Assembly (NCBI GenBank): GCA_902796305.1
Contig: CADBOJ010000063.1
Span: forward strand, 1-58,993
From: an uncultured bacterium
Lineage (GTDB): Bacteria; Cyanobacteriota; Vampirovibrionia; Gastranaerophilales; Gastranaerophilaceae
Direction: 5' to 3'
Length of the DNA stretch: 58,993 nt
Under the pieces are notes generated by a model, which worked only from the letters and a program-made list of their open reading frames with translations, did no database searches and was not told the DNA's origin. Position 1 is the first letter of the stretch. Each line of letters opens with the position of its first letter. The position numbers were made by a program, and so were the translations under genes. Shown here in pieces: positions 25,149 through 35,293 of the stretch.

Positions 25149-26304
25149 AAATTACCTCCAAAATTTTTTTAGCGATATTATCTTTGGTGTCTAAATCTAT
25201 ATCTGTTATTTTACCATTTTTATTTATAATTGTAACCTTGTTTTTATCGGTATTTAATGCTGTAGCAACATCATTTGCAATAATATAATCCAAATTTTTG
25301 TCCGCCAGCTTGCTTTTTGCGATATTAATAATGTCTTTATCCGCAAGACAAAAACCGATTGTTTTTTGATTTTGTTTTTTATTTTTTGAAATTTCTTTTA
25401 TAACGTCGGGATTTTTAATTAATTCAAGTTTAAAAACATCGCCGATATCCTCTTTTAAAAGTTTAGCGGATTTGGTATCCTTTGATTTATAATCCGCAAC
25501 TGCAGATGCCATTATAAGATAATCATAGTCTTCGTTTTCGAGTGCATGCAACATATCATCGGCACTTGAGACAAGTTTAACTTCATACGGTTTTTTATTA
25601 TCAATTGTTGATATAGCTTTTACATTATATCCAAACCTGTATGCCCAATCACACAAGGAAAATCCCATTTTACCTGATGAAAAGTTGCTTATATATCTGA
25701 CGTTATCAATACATTCTTTTGTTCCTCCGAGGGTTATAACGATTTTTTTAGAATTATTTTCTTTATTTTGATATAAGCACCTTAAACTATCTTCATAAAT
25801 TATATCAATGTCTGCAAGCCTGCCCTGACCACAAGCTCCGCATGCAAGATAACCTGACTCGGGTTCTGTTATCTTTACTCCTATTTTGACAAGCTTTGCA
25901 ATATTTTCTTTAACAAACGGGTTATTCCACATATTTGTATTCATTGCAGGTGCAATTAAGACAGGTTTTTCTGTTGAAATGTATGCACAAAATATACTCG
26001 TCAAAAGATTATCGGCAATCCCTGTTGCAAATTTAGATATTGTATTAGCTGTTGTAGGAGCTATAACGAATACATCCGCCCAATCGCATAAATTAATATG
26101 TTCGGTATTATCCCTCGGTTCAAATTGATTACAATAAGACGGATTTTGTGACAATGTTTCAAGAACAAGAGGGGAGATGAAATTTATCGAATTCGGGGTA
26201 TAAACTGTTTTTACATTGTAACCGTTTTTAATATATAAACGCATAAGTTCATAAATTTTATATGATGCTATGGATGACGTTATGCCTATCAAAATGTTTT
26301 TCAT
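25141..26304 (-). CDS. coaBC: CoA biosynthesis bifunctional protein CoaBC
   Basis: A fusion of phosphopantothenoylcysteine synthetase and decarboxylase, 387 residues. The N-terminal flavin-dependent CoaC part shows APAMNTNMW near 120 and the active-site-lid ACGACGQGRL near 155; the CoaB part begins around 188 and shows TLGGTKECIDNVRYISNFSS (given in part). AAGGAAAC precedes the ATG, which overlaps the gmk stop by 4 bp. The gmk-coaBC order is common; rpoZ, often between them, is absent here. Confidence 0.95.
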   Translation of the reverse strand: MKNILIGITSSIASYKIYELMRLYIKNGYNVKTVYTPNSINFISPLVLETLSQNPSYCNQFEPRDNTEHINLCDWADVFVIAPTTANTISKFATGIADNLLTSIFCAYISTEKPVLIAPAMNTNMWNNPFVKENIAKLVKIGVKITEPESGYLACGACGQGRLADIDIIYEDSLRCLYQNKENNSKKIVITLGGTKECIDNVRYISNFSSGKMGFSLCDWAYRFGYNVKAISTIDNKKPYEVKLVSSADDMLHALENEDYDYLIMASAVADYKSKDTKSAKLLKEDIGDVFKLELIKNPDVIKEISKNKKQNQKTIGFCLADKDIINIAKSKLADKNLDYIIANDVATALNTDKNKVTIINKNGKITDIDLDTKDNIAKKILEVICD

Positions 26305-26876
26305 TTTGTTTCCTTGATAAATATTTGATAAAGTTCATTTACCGCTTCATCTAATCCGTTATTAACTATCTTATATTTGAATTTACCAGAATTTTCAAGT
26401 TCGGTTTTTGCCGTATTCAACCTCTTTAAAATCGTTTCATTATCTTCGCTGTTTCTTCCTCTTAAACGGTGTTCAAGTTCTTCAAAACTCGGTGGCATAA
26501 TAAATATACTTAAGGCATCAGGATATTGATGCATAACATTAAGCGCACCCTGCAGTTCAATTTCAAGGATAACACTTGTATCTTCATTCAAACATTTATT
26601 GATAAAGTCCTTGCTTGTTCCGTAGTAATTATCGTTATAAATTGCCCACTCTAAAAATGTATTTTCTTTAATTTTATTTTCAAACTCTTCTTTTGAAATA
26701 AAGAAATAATGTTTGCCGTCAATTTCGCCTTCTCGCGGTTTTCTTGTTGTAGATGAAACTGAATACACTACTTTATCTTGATTTTTATTTGCAATATTAA
26801 AAAATTTTTCAAGTATTGAACCTTTACCAACGCCTGACGGTCCTGTAAATATGATTAATTTTGATTTTTTAGTCAT
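26301..26876 (-). CDS. gmk: guanylate kinase
   Basis: Phosphorylates GMP to GDP. The protein has 191 residues; the P-loop FTGPSGVGKGSILEKF is near residue 10 and the GMP-binding SSTTRKPREGEIDGKHYFF region near 42. It has its own upstream region, with TATAAT on the minus strand near 26901 and an AGGAAAA ribosome site, 38 bp after rsmD. It heads the gmk-coaBC-nif3-aroC-aroK-aroB run. Confidence 0.96.
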   Translation of the reverse strand: MTKKSKLIIFTGPSGVGKGSILEKFFNIANKNQDKVVYSVSSTTRKPREGEIDGKHYFFISKEEFENKIKENTFLEWAIYNDNYYGTSKDFINKCLNEDTSVILEIELQGALNVMHQYPDALSIFIMPPSFEELEHRLRGRNSEDNETILKRLNTAKTELENSGKFKYKIVNNGLDEAVNELYQIFIKETK

Positions 26877-26914
26877 TTATTTTTTCCTGATTTTTATACA
26901 TTATATAATAAAAT

Positions 26915-27442
26915 CTATTTTAAAGAAATAAATGAAATTAATGTTCTGCCGTATTTTTTTTCTTTTATTACATTTAAATTCAGCTCGCCTGAAATCTTAT
27001 TAATATTGGTACATCCTTTTAAATCGTACTCAACAACCATAATTCCGTCGTTATTCAACAGTTCGGATGCTTTTTGTAATATTTTCTTATACTCGTCTTG
27101 CCATGGAGGGTCAATATAAATAACATCAAACCTGTTTTCACATTTATACTTGAGCGCATCGCAGACGATAATATTTGCTTTTTGCTTAATTTTTTTATAG
27201 TTAATTTTTATAACATCTGCGGTTTTCGGATTGATTTCAAGTTCTGTCACGGTATATCCTCTTGAAACCGCTTCAAGTCCCATTATCGAACTTCCCGCAA
27301 ACATATCAAGAAATGTACCCTGATTTTCAAAGTATGAAAACAATACGTTAAAAACACTTTCTCTCACTTTCGATAAAGTAGGTCTTGTGTTTTTAGGTGT
27401 TTCAATTTTATGCCCTTTAAATTGCCCGCCTGTCAGATACAT
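26915..27442 (-). CDS. rsmD: 16S rRNA (guanine-966-N2)-methyltransferase
   Basis: An S-adenosylmethionine-dependent methyltransferase that modifies G966 of 16S rRNA. The protein has 175 residues, with TRPTLSKVRESVFNVL near 20, the SAM site FLDMFAGSSIMGLEA near 43, and the amino-methyltransferase motif IDPPW near 113. GGAAG lies seven bases before the ATG. It is divergent from the flavoprotein gene at 27475 with only 32 bp between them. Confidence 0.93.
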   Translation of the reverse strand: MYLTGGQFKGHKIETPKNTRPTLSKVRESVFNVLFSYFENQGTFLDMFAGSSIMGLEAVSRGYTVTELEINPKTADVIKINYKKIKQKANIIVCDALKYKCENRFDVIYIDPPWQDEYKKILQKASELLNNDGIMVVEYDLKGCTNINKISGELNLNVIKEKKYGRTLISFISLK

Positions 27443-27474
27443 AAATTTTCTTCCTTTGATAAATTTAATTTATC

Positions 27475-28836
27475 ATGAAAAAAATAGTTATAATAGGCGG
27501 AGGAGCGGCAGGAGCAAAAGCTGCTTCAAAAGCAAAAAGAATTAACCCTGAAAACTCTGTTGAATTACATACGGATGATACTAATATTTCGGTATCGTTA
27601 TGCGGGCTTCCTTATTATATAGAAGGTTCTGTTGAAAGTTTGGAAAAATTAATCATAAGAACACCCGATGACTTTAAAAAAAACGGAATAACTGTTTATA
27701 CCAATCATAAGTTAAATCAGATTTTTCCTAACGAAAACAAAGTAAAGATTAACGATTTAACAGTTGAATACGATGAACTTATACTTGCTCTGGGTGCAAT
27801 AGTTCGACCCATTTCAATTAAAAATAAAGATATAGAAAATGTTTTTACACTAAGAAGTCTTGAAAGTGCTCAAAAAATACGGGAAAAAATGCTGAAATCA
27901 AAATCGGTATTAATTATCGGAGGAGGTTATATTGCGCTTGAATTAACCGAAGCATTTGTTAAAAACGGATTAAAAGTAACTATTGTTGAGCATAATTCAA
28001 GACTTATGCATGATTTCGACGAAGATTTATCAAAAATCATACAAAATGCAATAGTAACAAAGTTTAAAGATAAAATCGAAACTTATTTTAATAAAGATAT
28101 AATTAAATTTACGTCAAATGCGGATAACTCATTTGTGTCTGCTGTTGATAACGACGGAAAACAATATTTTGCCGATTTTTGCGTAATGTCGACAGGAACT
28201 ATACCCAATGTCGAAGTGGCTCGTCAATCGGGCATTAAGCTTGGAATAACGGGGGCAATTTATGTAGACAATAAATTAAGAACAAATTATCAGAATATAT
28301 TTGCCTGCGGAGATTGTGCCGAAAAATACGGCATATTGACCCATTCACCGGTTTATGCAGGACTTGGAACAATTGCAAATAAAGAAGGAAGAGTGGCGGG
28401 AATTAATGCCTCAAGCGAATATCATGAAGTATATGACGGGATATTGCTGTCAACCGTAACAAGGTTTTTTGATTATACTCTTTCAAAAACAGGTTTAACA
28501 GTACAGATGGCGCTTGAATATACAAAGAAAATGAATATGGAGCCTGTTTCCGTTACAATTCACAAGAAAGATAAAGCAAGCTATATGCCATCGTCAGGTG
28601 AAATAGTCTTTAAACTTGTTGCAGATAAGCGCTCGGGGGAAATACTCGGCGCACAAAGCATAGGTTGTGCCGGAAATATTTTGCAGAGAATAAATACAAT
28701 AACATCCGCACTTCAAAAAAGAAGCACTGTTGATGATTTATTGTATCTTGATTTACCTTATGCACCGCCATTTTCAGGCTCGATTGACCCGGTTTTGACT
28801 GCTGCATACAAATTAAAAGAATTATTAGACAAATAG
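27475..28836 (+). CDS. CoA-disulfide-reductase/NADH-oxidase-like flavoprotein
   Basis: A 453-residue FAD/NAD(P)-dependent pyridine nucleotide-disulfide oxidoreductase. The FAD dinucleotide fold is IIGGGAAGAKAASKA at residue 5, the single redox cysteine lies in VSLCGLPYY near 43, the NAD fold is IIGGGYIALELTEA near 145, and FACGDCAE is near 278. This single-cysteine layout is that of CoA-disulfide reductase and NADH oxidase, so it may keep CoA thiols reduced or remove oxygen. The choice cannot be made from sequence. No Shine-Dalgarno site; TTTAAT lies 5 bp before the ATG. It ends 1 bp before the converging uvrB. Confidence 0.88.
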   Translation: MKKIVIIGGGAAGAKAASKAKRINPENSVELHTDDTNISVSLCGLPYYIEGSVESLEKLIIRTPDDFKKNGITVYTNHKLNQIFPNENKVKINDLTVEYDELILALGAIVRPISIKNKDIENVFTLRSLESAQKIREKMLKSKSVLIIGGGYIALELTEAFVKNGLKVTIVEHNSRLMHDFDEDLSKIIQNAIVTKFKDKIETYFNKDIIKFTSNADNSFVSAVDNDGKQYFADFCVMSTGTIPNVEVARQSGIKLGITGAIYVDNKLRTNYQNIFACGDCAEKYGILTHSPVYAGLGTIANKEGRVAGINASSEYHEVYDGILLSTVTRFFDYTLSKTGLTVQMALEYTKKMNMEPVSVTIHKKDKASYMPSSGEIVFKLVADKRSGEILGAQSIGCAGNILQRINTITSALQKRSTVDDLLYLDLPYAPPFSGSIDPVLTAAYKLKELLDK

Positions 28837-28837
28837 C

Positions 28838-30823
28838 TTAAAGAAGACTTTTTATCTTCTTTATTTCATCTCTGATTTCAATAGCACGCTCAAAATCAAG
28901 CAATTTTGCCGCTTTATGCATATCTTTTTCAAGTTTATCGAGAAGTTTGGGTAAATCCTTTTTATCAACATTTAATTCCACCATTTGCTCTGCTACAATA
29001 TCTTCGACGCTTCTATAGCTTTGGACAAGCGAGAGTAAATTGTTTTCTATGGATTTTTTAATTGTTTTAGGCGTAATATTGTTCTTTTTATTATATTCAA
29101 GCTGAATTTTTCTTCTTCTTTTTGTCTCTTCTATCGCTATATTCATAGAATCAGTTATTTTGTCAGCATACATAATAACATGTCCGGAAGCATTTCTTGC
29201 ACTTCTTCCTATAGTTTGAATTAACGATGTCTCGCATCTTAAAAAACCCTCTTTATCAGCATCCATTATTGCAACAAGTGAAACTTCGGGAATATCAAGC
29301 CCTTCTCTTAAAAGATTTACCCCAACAAGCACATCAAATTCGCCAAGTCTTAAGTCCCTTAAAATTTCAACCCTTTCAAGCGACTGTATTCCGCTATGCA
29401 GATACTTTACTCTTAAACCCTGATTTTGAAGATAAGAAGAAAGTTCTTCTGCCATTTTTTTTGTTAATGTTGTAACAAGCACCCTGTCGCCGTTTTCTAC
29501 GGTTTTATTAATTTCTTTAATTAAGTCCTGAACTTGACCGATTGTAGGTCTTACATCAATTTCAGGGTCAAGCAGTCCTGTCGGGCGTATAATTTGTTCA
29601 ACAATTTGAGAACTTTCATTTTTTTCAAAATCGGCAGGAGTAGCCGAGATGAAGATTTTTTGATTGATTTTAGACCAAAATTCATCAAATGTTAGAGGTC
29701 TGTTATCTTTAGCGCATGGTAATCTGAAACCATAATCAACAAGAACTTCTTTTCTTGCTTTGTCGCCGAAGTACATTCCTCTCAGCTGAGGAAGAGTTAC
29801 ATGGGATTCATCAATCACAACAAGAAAATCATCATTAAAATAATCGAGTAATGTCGCAGGAGGTGTCCCCGGTTTTCTTCTCTCAATTATTCTTGAATAG
29901 TTTTCAATACCCGAGCAATAGCCCATCTCTTTAATCATTTCACAATCATAATTTACCCTTTGAGATAGCCTTTGGGCTTCAACTATCTTATTTTCGTTTT
30001 TTAATTCCGCCAATCTGTCGTTTAATTCCTGTTTGATTAAACTTATTGTTTCTTCAATATTTTCATCATATGAAAGATAGTGAACAGCAGGATAAATAAC
30101 TATTTCATCAGGATTATCGATAATTTCCCCTGTCAAAGCATCAATTCGTGTTATACGTTCTATTTCATCTCCAAAAAAAGAAATACGATTTATAATTTTT
30201 TCAAAACTCGGCATAATTTCAATAACATCACCACGAACTCTATATGTGGAACGTTTTAACTCAATGTCGTTTCTTTCATATCTCACGCCCGTTAAATATG
30301 TTAGGAGGTCTTTTCGCTCTATTTCGGCTCCGATATTTAATGTAACCGTACCTTTAAAATAATTTTCAGGCAGTCCCAAACCATATATACAACTGACCGA
30401 AGCCACAACAATAACATCATTTCTTTCATAAAGGCTTCTTGTTGTATTATGGCGTAATCTGTCAATCTCGTCATTAATAGAAGCCGATTTTTCTATATAT
30501 GTATCGGTTCTCGGAATATATGCTTCAGGTTGGTAATAGTCATAATAAGAAATAAAATATTCAACGGCATTCTCCGGAAAAAGTTCCTTAAATTCATTAT
30601 ATAGCTGTGCCGCAAGTGTTTTATTATGCGCAATAACAAGAGTAGGTTTTTGGATTTTTTCAATTACATTTGCAATTGTAAAAGTTTTACCGGAACCTGT
30701 TACACCCAGAAGAGTTTGGGACGGCATACCGCTTATAATTCCGTCAGTTAAAGCTTTTATTGCTTTAGGCTGGTCACCGGAGGGTTTGTATTTTGTTGAA
30801 ATTTTAAAAGAATGGTATTTCAT
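28838..30823 (-). CDS. uvrB: UvrABC system protein B
   Basis: DNA-damage-verifying helicase-like subunit of nucleotide excision repair; 661 residues. Walker [15 protein letters not shown] is near residue 40, the beta-hairpin region [12 protein letters not shown] near 93, the DEAD-type [10 protein letters not shown] near 340, motif [11 protein letters not shown] near 540, and a C-terminal UVR domain ([20 protein letters not shown], given in part) near 625. It has a strong promoter (next entry) and is predicted leaderless. No uvrA or uvrC in the window. Confidence 0.97.
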   Translation of the reverse strand: MKYHSFKISTKYKPSGDQPKAIKALTDGIISGMPSQTLLGVTGSGKTFTIANVIEKIQKPTLVIAHNKTLAAQLYNEFKELFPENAVEYFISYYDYYQPEAYIPRTDTYIEKSASINDEIDRLRHNTTRSLYERNDVIVVASVSCIYGLGLPENYFKGTVTLNIGAEIERKDLLTYLTGVRYERNDIELKRSTYRVRGDVIEIMPSFEKIINRISFFGDEIERITRIDALTGEIIDNPDEIVIYPAVHYLSYDENIEETISLIKQELNDRLAELKNENKIVEAQRLSQRVNYDCEMIKEMGYCSGIENYSRIIERRKPGTPPATLLDYFNDDFLVVIDESHVTLPQLRGMYFGDKARKEVLVDYGFRLPCAKDNRPLTFDEFWSKINQKIFISATPADFEKNESSQIVEQIIRPTGLLDPEIDVRPTIGQVQDLIKEINKTVENGDRVLVTTLTKKMAEELSSYLQNQGLRVKYLHSGIQSLERVEILRDLRLGEFDVLVGVNLLREGLDIPEVSLVAIMDADKEGFLRCETSLIQTIGRSARNASGHVIMYADKITDSMNIAIEETKRRRKIQLEYNKKNNITPKTIKKSIENNLLSLVQSYRSVEDIVAEQMVELNVDKKDLPKLLDKLEKDMHKAAKLLDFERAIEIRDEIKKIKSLL

Positions 30824-30830
30824 TAAATGT

Positions 30831-30859
30831 ATATTAATTCAAGTAAATATTATCTTCAA
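30831..30859 (-). promoter_or_regulatory. promoter of uvrB (leaderless)
   Basis: On the minus strand TTGAAG (30859-30854) and TAATAT (30836-30831) are separated by exactly 17 bp. The -10 ends 7 bp before the uvrB ATG at 30823, and there is no ribosome site between, so transcription should begin at the start codon. No LexA-type operator was recognised. Confidence 0.55.
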
Positions 30860-30954
30860 TATTTCATAGTGTTAATTTTTTTTAACATCTTGTTTTAAAA
30901 ATAGCAATTATTTTTTTTATGAAATTTATAACATGCATAAAACAGGAGAACCAT

Positions 30955-32451
30955 ATGCAAATTACAAGTATAAATAACGCTTTTTCATTAAAATCAAGCA
31001 AGATAAATAGCATTAAAAACCTTATTGCTTTTAGAAGTAACGCAAAATCTGCAGATGTTTTTGAATTGTCGGACGATTACAAGCTGGCAAGATACAAGGC
31101 TCAGCTTGAAAAAAATCCCAATACGGCATTTTTATATGATCCGAGTTTGTCCCATGTTGAAAAAATAAAAGAGCTAAACAAACATCCTGAGATTAAAACA
31201 GTAGGTAACGCACTGAAAAATACCCACATCGGAGCAGATGCGGTAATGGATGATTTATTTGAATTTGATATACTGACGACTGAATATGAGACGCATGGCT
31301 CAATAAAAACAAAAGAAACAAGATTAATCGACTCAACATACGCAAAAAACAAGGAAAGTTTGGAAATGCTTTCCAACAGAAGCGAAGATTTATACGATTA
31401 TGCAAGTTTTAGAAAAAGATTTAAAATGCCGGTAGAAGATTTTATTAATTATCTGCGATTAGGAAGGTTAGAAAAATTAAATCCGGATACAGAAAACAAC
31501 ACCACATGTCCGCATTCAAGAATACTGGATATAACAAGCGAAAAAAATAAAAAAGCTGTATTATTATACAGAACACTAAACCAAAGATCCGGATACCTTG
31601 ATAAGCTGATTGATGCCGAAAGAGGAGAAAAAATATATGCAGATACGCAAGATTTAAAAAATTATGGCATAAATAACGAAAAACTTATTGCAAAACTGAT
31701 AAAAAAAGGCAGTATTGACGGCAAGATTTTAGAAGATGAAGATAATAATGCATTAACAATACTGGTAAACCTTAATGACAGAAAAACAGCTTCAACATTG
31801 AGATACATAAGAAGTAAAAATTGCGTTGATATTGAAGCATACTCCGCTAAATACGGCATTCCTGTTCCGGAGCTTGAAGACGCATTTATGGATGGTAAGC
31901 TTGATTTACTGTGCAGACCCTTATTTATGGGCGAATTTGGAAAACCAATGATTGATCTTACATCCAGAAAGAACTTGGAGTACCTTAATAACGAGTTATT
32001 GCATAAAGAAATACAGCATGAAATTTTAAGCAACAAAAAAACAATTATTCGCGCTTTGGACTCACTCAAAATGAAAATTGCATGGTACTTAAGTCCGCAA
32101 ACCAGAAATGTAGCACATAAGATAGCAAAATTAAATCCTGAAATAGCTATGATTCTGAAAAAGAAAGAAGAAATAGATAAAGAAAAAACTGCTGAAAAAT
32201 CGGAAGATGAAAATGAAATTCAAGTTGATGAAAATTTGGATTACGTAATCCCATCATTATCAGAGTCGGAAGAAAAATTATTAAAACAATATTATAAAGG
32301 CATTTGGAAAGTCGCAGGCACGGAAGAATTTTTAGCAGCAAGAAAGAAGGCTGCTGAAATCATACAAGACTACCAAAAAAACGGAATTACTGCCATTGAA
32401 GACTCATATATAAAAAATTTAATTGAAAATTATCAAAAATTCGGTATTTAA
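30955..32451 (+). CDS. unknown 498-residue protein
   Basis: Not recognised. The frame is open back to 30919, but AGGAGAA at 30944-30950 points to the ATG at 30955 (MQITSINNAF). After a short N-terminus with IAFRSN near residue 26, most of the protein is charged and helical; residues about 395-440 form a Lys/Glu-rich segment, and a final helical domain (EEKLLKQYYKGIWKVAGTEE) follows. The middle contains two similar YIRSKN/KYGIP-type turns that suggest helix-turn-helix-like repeats (LRLGRLEKLN, FMDGKLDLL: a x-G-[RK]-L-[ED] pattern). No signal or membrane segment. It is monocistronic, and it converges on proC with a 14-bp gap. Confidence 0.6.
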   Translation: MQITSINNAFSLKSSKINSIKNLIAFRSNAKSADVFELSDDYKLARYKAQLEKNPNTAFLYDPSLSHVEKIKELNKHPEIKTVGNALKNTHIGADAVMDDLFEFDILTTEYETHGSIKTKETRLIDSTYAKNKESLEMLSNRSEDLYDYASFRKRFKMPVEDFINYLRLGRLEKLNPDTENNTTCPHSRILDITSEKNKKAVLLYRTLNQRSGYLDKLIDAERGEKIYADTQDLKNYGINNEKLIAKLIKKGSIDGKILEDEDNNALTILVNLNDRKTASTLRYIRSKNCVDIEAYSAKYGIPVPELEDAFMDGKLDLLCRPLFMGEFGKPMIDLTSRKNLEYLNNELLHKEIQHEILSNKKTIIRALDSLKMKIAWYLSPQTRNVAHKIAKLNPEIAMILKKKEEIDKEKTAEKSEDENEIQVDENLDYVIPSLSESEEKLLKQYYKGIWKVAGTEEFLAARKKAAEIIQDYQKNGITAIEDSYIKNLIENYQKFGI

Positions 32452-32465
32452 CATGCAAAACACCA

Positions 32466-33269
32466 CTACCCAAGAGAAACGGCTTTAATCATAGTGTCCT
32501 CTATGGTTTTATTGAGAATGCAGTCAATATCAGATTCTTTAAGTACTTTATTTCCAACTTCCGTACAGCCGCCGGGGGTAGTTACGTTTTTAATAAGCTG
32601 CACGGTATCAAAATTGTTTTCTATCAACATTTTTGCGCTTCCAAGAGCAGTCTGAGCAGAGAGCAAAATTGCTTCATTGTAATTTAATCCGAGTCTGACT
32701 GCAGCTTGAGCCATTAAATCGATGATTTTAAAATAATATGCAGGACCCGAACCTGATAGAGCGGTAATTGCGTCAATTTTGTCTTCGGTTGTTTTAATCA
32801 CCTTACCGCAATTTGACATAAAATTAAATATAAAATTAAATTTTTCCTCAGCAACATTATTCGATGAGCATAAAGCACTCATACCCTCGCCGACAAGAGC
32901 GGGAGTATTGGGCATAATTCTTATCACTTTTGCATCAGGCAGGATATCAAGATACTTTTTAATTTTTACACCCGCAAGAATGGATACAATTAACTGTTTT
33001 TTATAATTTATCTTAATTTCATTTAATACTTCATCAGCTTTAAACGGTTTTACGGCAAGAAAAATTATATCAGCAACATTAACAATATCATTTATGGAAT
33101 TTAATAAATTAAAACCAAATCTTTGCGATAATCCACCGCTTGAACTTTCGTTAATATCATACAGATAAATATTTTTCGGATTTATAAAATTATTAACGGC
33201 AACTCCTGATAATATTGCGCTTGCCATTTTACCGCAACCTATAACTCCCAGTTTAAAATTTGTATTCAT
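32466..33269 (-). CDS. proC: pyrroline-5-carboxylate reductase
   Basis: Last step of proline synthesis, NAD(P)H-dependent; 267 residues. The Rossmann start LGVIGCGKMASAILSG is at residue 7, VIRIMPNTPALVGEG near 116, and the C-terminal signature region QLIKNVTTPGGCTEVG (near 228) is intact. AAGG precedes the ATG. It is divergent from rpmH, sharing a region with overlapping promoter elements (TTGACA on each strand). Confidence 0.95.
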   Translation of the reverse strand: MNTNFKLGVIGCGKMASAILSGVAVNNFINPKNIYLYDINESSSGGLSQRFGFNLLNSINDIVNVADIIFLAVKPFKADEVLNEIKINYKKQLIVSILAGVKIKKYLDILPDAKVIRIMPNTPALVGEGMSALCSSNNVAEEKFNFIFNFMSNCGKVIKTTEDKIDAITALSGSGPAYYFKIIDLMAQAAVRLGLNYNEAILLSAQTALGSAKMLIENNFDTVQLIKNVTTPGGCTEVGNKVLKESDIDCILNKTIEDTMIKAVSLG

Positions 33270-33317
33270 AACCTTGACACCTTATTTTGTCTAATATAGT
33301 ATAGTAAATACCTACAT

Positions 33318-33326
33318 TGATATAAT
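33318..33326 (+). promoter_or_regulatory. extended -10 promoter of rpmH-rnpA
   Basis: TGATATAAT is a perfect extended -10. A second possible promoter lies upstream: TTGACA (33274-33279), 17 bp, TAGTAT (33297-33302). The leader of about 33 bases ends with AAGGAG just before the rpmH start. Confidence 0.55.
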
Positions 33327-33365
33327 GTCAACCCGATAAAACAAATTTAACAAGGAGAAAATAAA

Positions 33366-33518
33366 ATGCGTCGTACTTTGGAAGGTACAAAAAGAAAAAG
33401 ACAGAACGTTAGCGGATTTAGAGCCAGAATGGCTACAAAAAACGGCAGACGTGTTATTAATGCAAGACGTTCAAAAGGTCGTCACAGCGTTTCTATAACG
33501 GCTAAAAAGCTTGCTTAG
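33366..33518 (+). CDS. rpmH: 50S ribosomal protein L34
   Basis: A 50-residue, highly basic large-subunit protein. It begins [20 protein letters not shown] and continues with [19 protein letters not shown], the standard L34 pattern. AAGGAG precedes the ATG. The rpmH-rnpA pair is conserved across bacteria and often lies near dnaA and the origin, but neither dnaA nor origin-like repeats were seen here. rnpA starts 3 bp after the stop. Confidence 0.96.
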   Translation: MRRTLEGTKRKRQNVSGFRARMATKNGRRVINARRSKGRHSVSITAKKLA

Positions 33519-33521
33519 TTT

Positions 33522-33902
33522 TTGAAAATCCCTGTTGTGTTAAAGAAAGAAAACAGACTGAAATCCAAAAGTGCATACAATGCAACATACAACAATAAAA
33601 ATGTTATTACATCAAATTTACTTGTAATGTATGCCGGCAATTTAAAAGATGACAAAGACTACCCCACAAAGGTAGGTTTTGTTGTATCAAAAAAAATTCA
33701 TAAGCGTGCAACAAAAAGAAACAGGATAAAAAGACTAATCCGAGAAAATATAAGATTACTGATTAAAAACAACAATGAAGCGATTAACAAACATCAAAGC
33801 TTAATTTTAATGCCAAAATATGATATATCGGATAAATCGTTTACGGAAATTCAGAATTCAATTTTAATATTACTCAACAAACTAGCAAATAAAAATATTT
33901 AG
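33522..33902 (+). CDS. rnpA: ribonuclease P protein component
   Basis: Protein cofactor of RNase P, which matures tRNA 5' ends; 126 residues. The RNR signature region KRATKRNRIKRLIRE is near residue 65, preceded by VGFVVSKKIHKRA, both typical. It starts at TTG three bases after rpmH and has no obvious ribosome site of its own, so it is probably coupled to rpmH. In many bacteria yidC follows; here yidC lies 5.4 kb away on the other strand. Confidence 0.93.
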   Translation: MKIPVVLKKENRLKSKSAYNATYNNKNVITSNLLVMYAGNLKDDKDYPTKVGFVVSKKIHKRATKRNRIKRLIRENIRLLIKNNNEAINKHQSLILMPKYDISDKSFTEIQNSILILLNKLANKNI

Positions 33903-33921
33903 CATTATTATATAAAGTACA

Positions 33922-34788
33922 ATGAATACTCTGGTTCAAAATCTACTGGAAAATCAAACCAAAGAAAAAATACAAAAGCCTAACTGTCAAACTCGTTCAG
34001 GGCGTTCTTTTCTTGCGTTTTATCTTCAAACAAAATTTAAACAAATAATTAATCATGATAAAAAATCAGATAAACAAATAATAGTAGACTATAAAAATGA
34101 TTTTCTGGATAATTTCTGCCAGCGTCTGATAGATAGACATGAAGATAAAATTCTAATTGCTTTAAGCGGAGAATCCGCAAGCGGTAAATCGACAATCTGC
34201 AGACAGATTCAAACTTGTATATCAGAACTCAACCTCCCTGTTACAATTTTAACTGCCGATAATTATTTTAAAGACATTTCGGAATTAATTAAAAAATACG
34301 GAAATTTTGATTTATTGAGAGATGCAGGATATGACGTTGATTCGCCTGAAAACTTTGATTTGGATTTATTAAAAGAGGATTTATTAAAGCTTCAAAAAGG
34401 CTCTGATATTTTATCTCCGGAATACCTTGTAAACGGTACGGGTAAATCCAAACCCAAATCAATTCCGGTTAAATCCAATAAAATAATAATAGTAGAGGGA
34501 ATGTGCTCAATTTTTGATACAGTTCGTGATATTTTCGATATTAAAATTTATATCGACCTGAATGATGAAGAAAGAAAAGAAAGATTTTTAAACCGTGCAA
34601 AATCAAGAAATCAAGACGAAGTAAATGCTCTTAAGCACTGGGAATATATTAAATCCGCAGGGCAGAAATATTTAATACCAAATAAAAAATACTGCGATAT
34701 TATTATAAACGGCGAATGTGATTTAAAGTATTTTCAAGATATGGTTATGTATATCAATCTGATAACTAACAATTTCTATGAAGAATAG
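33922..34788 (+). CDS. uridine-kinase-like P-loop protein
   Basis: A 288-residue protein whose residues 75-270 form a P-loop kinase of the uridine kinase/phosphoribulokinase type: Walker A ALSGESASGKSTICRQ near 76, TADNYFKD near 110, and IIVEGMCSIFD near 190. An N-terminal extension of about 60 basic residues is unusual. TATAAA lies 5 bp upstream of the ATG and there is no ribosome site, so it may be leaderless or read from rnpA. The last 23 bp overlap the converging nucleotide-kinase-like gene. The substrate is not certain. Confidence 0.78.
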   Translation: MNTLVQNLLENQTKEKIQKPNCQTRSGRSFLAFYLQTKFKQIINHDKKSDKQIIVDYKNDFLDNFCQRLIDRHEDKILIALSGESASGKSTICRQIQTCISELNLPVTILTADNYFKDISELIKKYGNFDLLRDAGYDVDSPENFDLDLLKEDLLKLQKGSDILSPEYLVNGTGKSKPKSIPVKSNKIIIVEGMCSIFDTVRDIFDIKIYIDLNDEERKERFLNRAKSRNQDEVNALKHWEYIKSAGQKYLIPNKKYCDIIINGECDLKYFQDMVMYINLITNNFYEE

Positions 34789-35293
34789 TGTTTGCAAGTT
34801 TTTGCGCCTTATCATCAAGTTGTTCGTAAGTTGAATTATTTTCTACCGTATAATCCCATTTATTGTAATCATCAAGCGAAGTTTCTGTTGCATCATCGTT
34901 ATTTACAATAACTCCACGCTTGCTTCTGGTTTCAAAACTGGCTTCAACTCTTATTAAAATAGCGCCTCTCGATTTAAAATATTCCATTTCATATACCATT
35001 CTTAAATCAGGCACAATAATATTGTTATAACCTGCCAAATTGTTAAGCCAGTAATCAGGGCTGACACTTCTTCCCCAGTTGCCGAGTCTTATTAACTCAT
35101 CACGGTATAAATGCTTGTTTTTATATATTTCCTCAAGTAAAATGCCTCTTTGTTCCGCAAGTTTTATTTTAATGGCATCTCCTATTCCAATTCTTTTGTA
35201 TTCAGGCATATACTTTAAAAGCAGTTCGGCAAATGTATCTTTGCCCGAGTATTGTTTGCCCGATATAGCTATTATATTTAATTTGTTTTCCAT
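34766..35293 (-). CDS. deoxynucleotide-monophosphate-kinase-like protein
   Basis: A 175-residue P-loop protein with Walker A ISGKQYSGKDTFAELLLKY near residue 9 and VPDLRMVYEMEYF near 95. The length and the GKDT-type loop resemble phage-like dNMP kinases and other small nucleoside monophosphate kinases. The substrate cannot be assigned. The minus-strand -10 TATAAT (35305-35300) ends 6 bp before the ATG with no ribosome site, so it is another predicted leaderless gene. It is divergent from the first MxWVTL gene and shares its upstream direct repeat region. Confidence 0.68.
   Translation of the reverse strand: MENKLNIIAISGKQYSGKDTFAELLLKYMPEYKRIGIGDAIKIKLAEQRGILLEEIYKNKHLYRDELIRLGNWGRSVSPDYWLNNLAGYNNIIVPDLRMVYEMEYFKSRGAILIRVEASFETRSKRGVIVNNDDATETSLDDYNKWDYTVENNSTYEQLDDKAQKLANTILHRNC

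Noticed and set aside
33366..33902. Replication origin next to rpmH-rnpA
   Set aside because: No dnaA gene and no cluster of DnaA-box-like 9-mers were seen around the pair.
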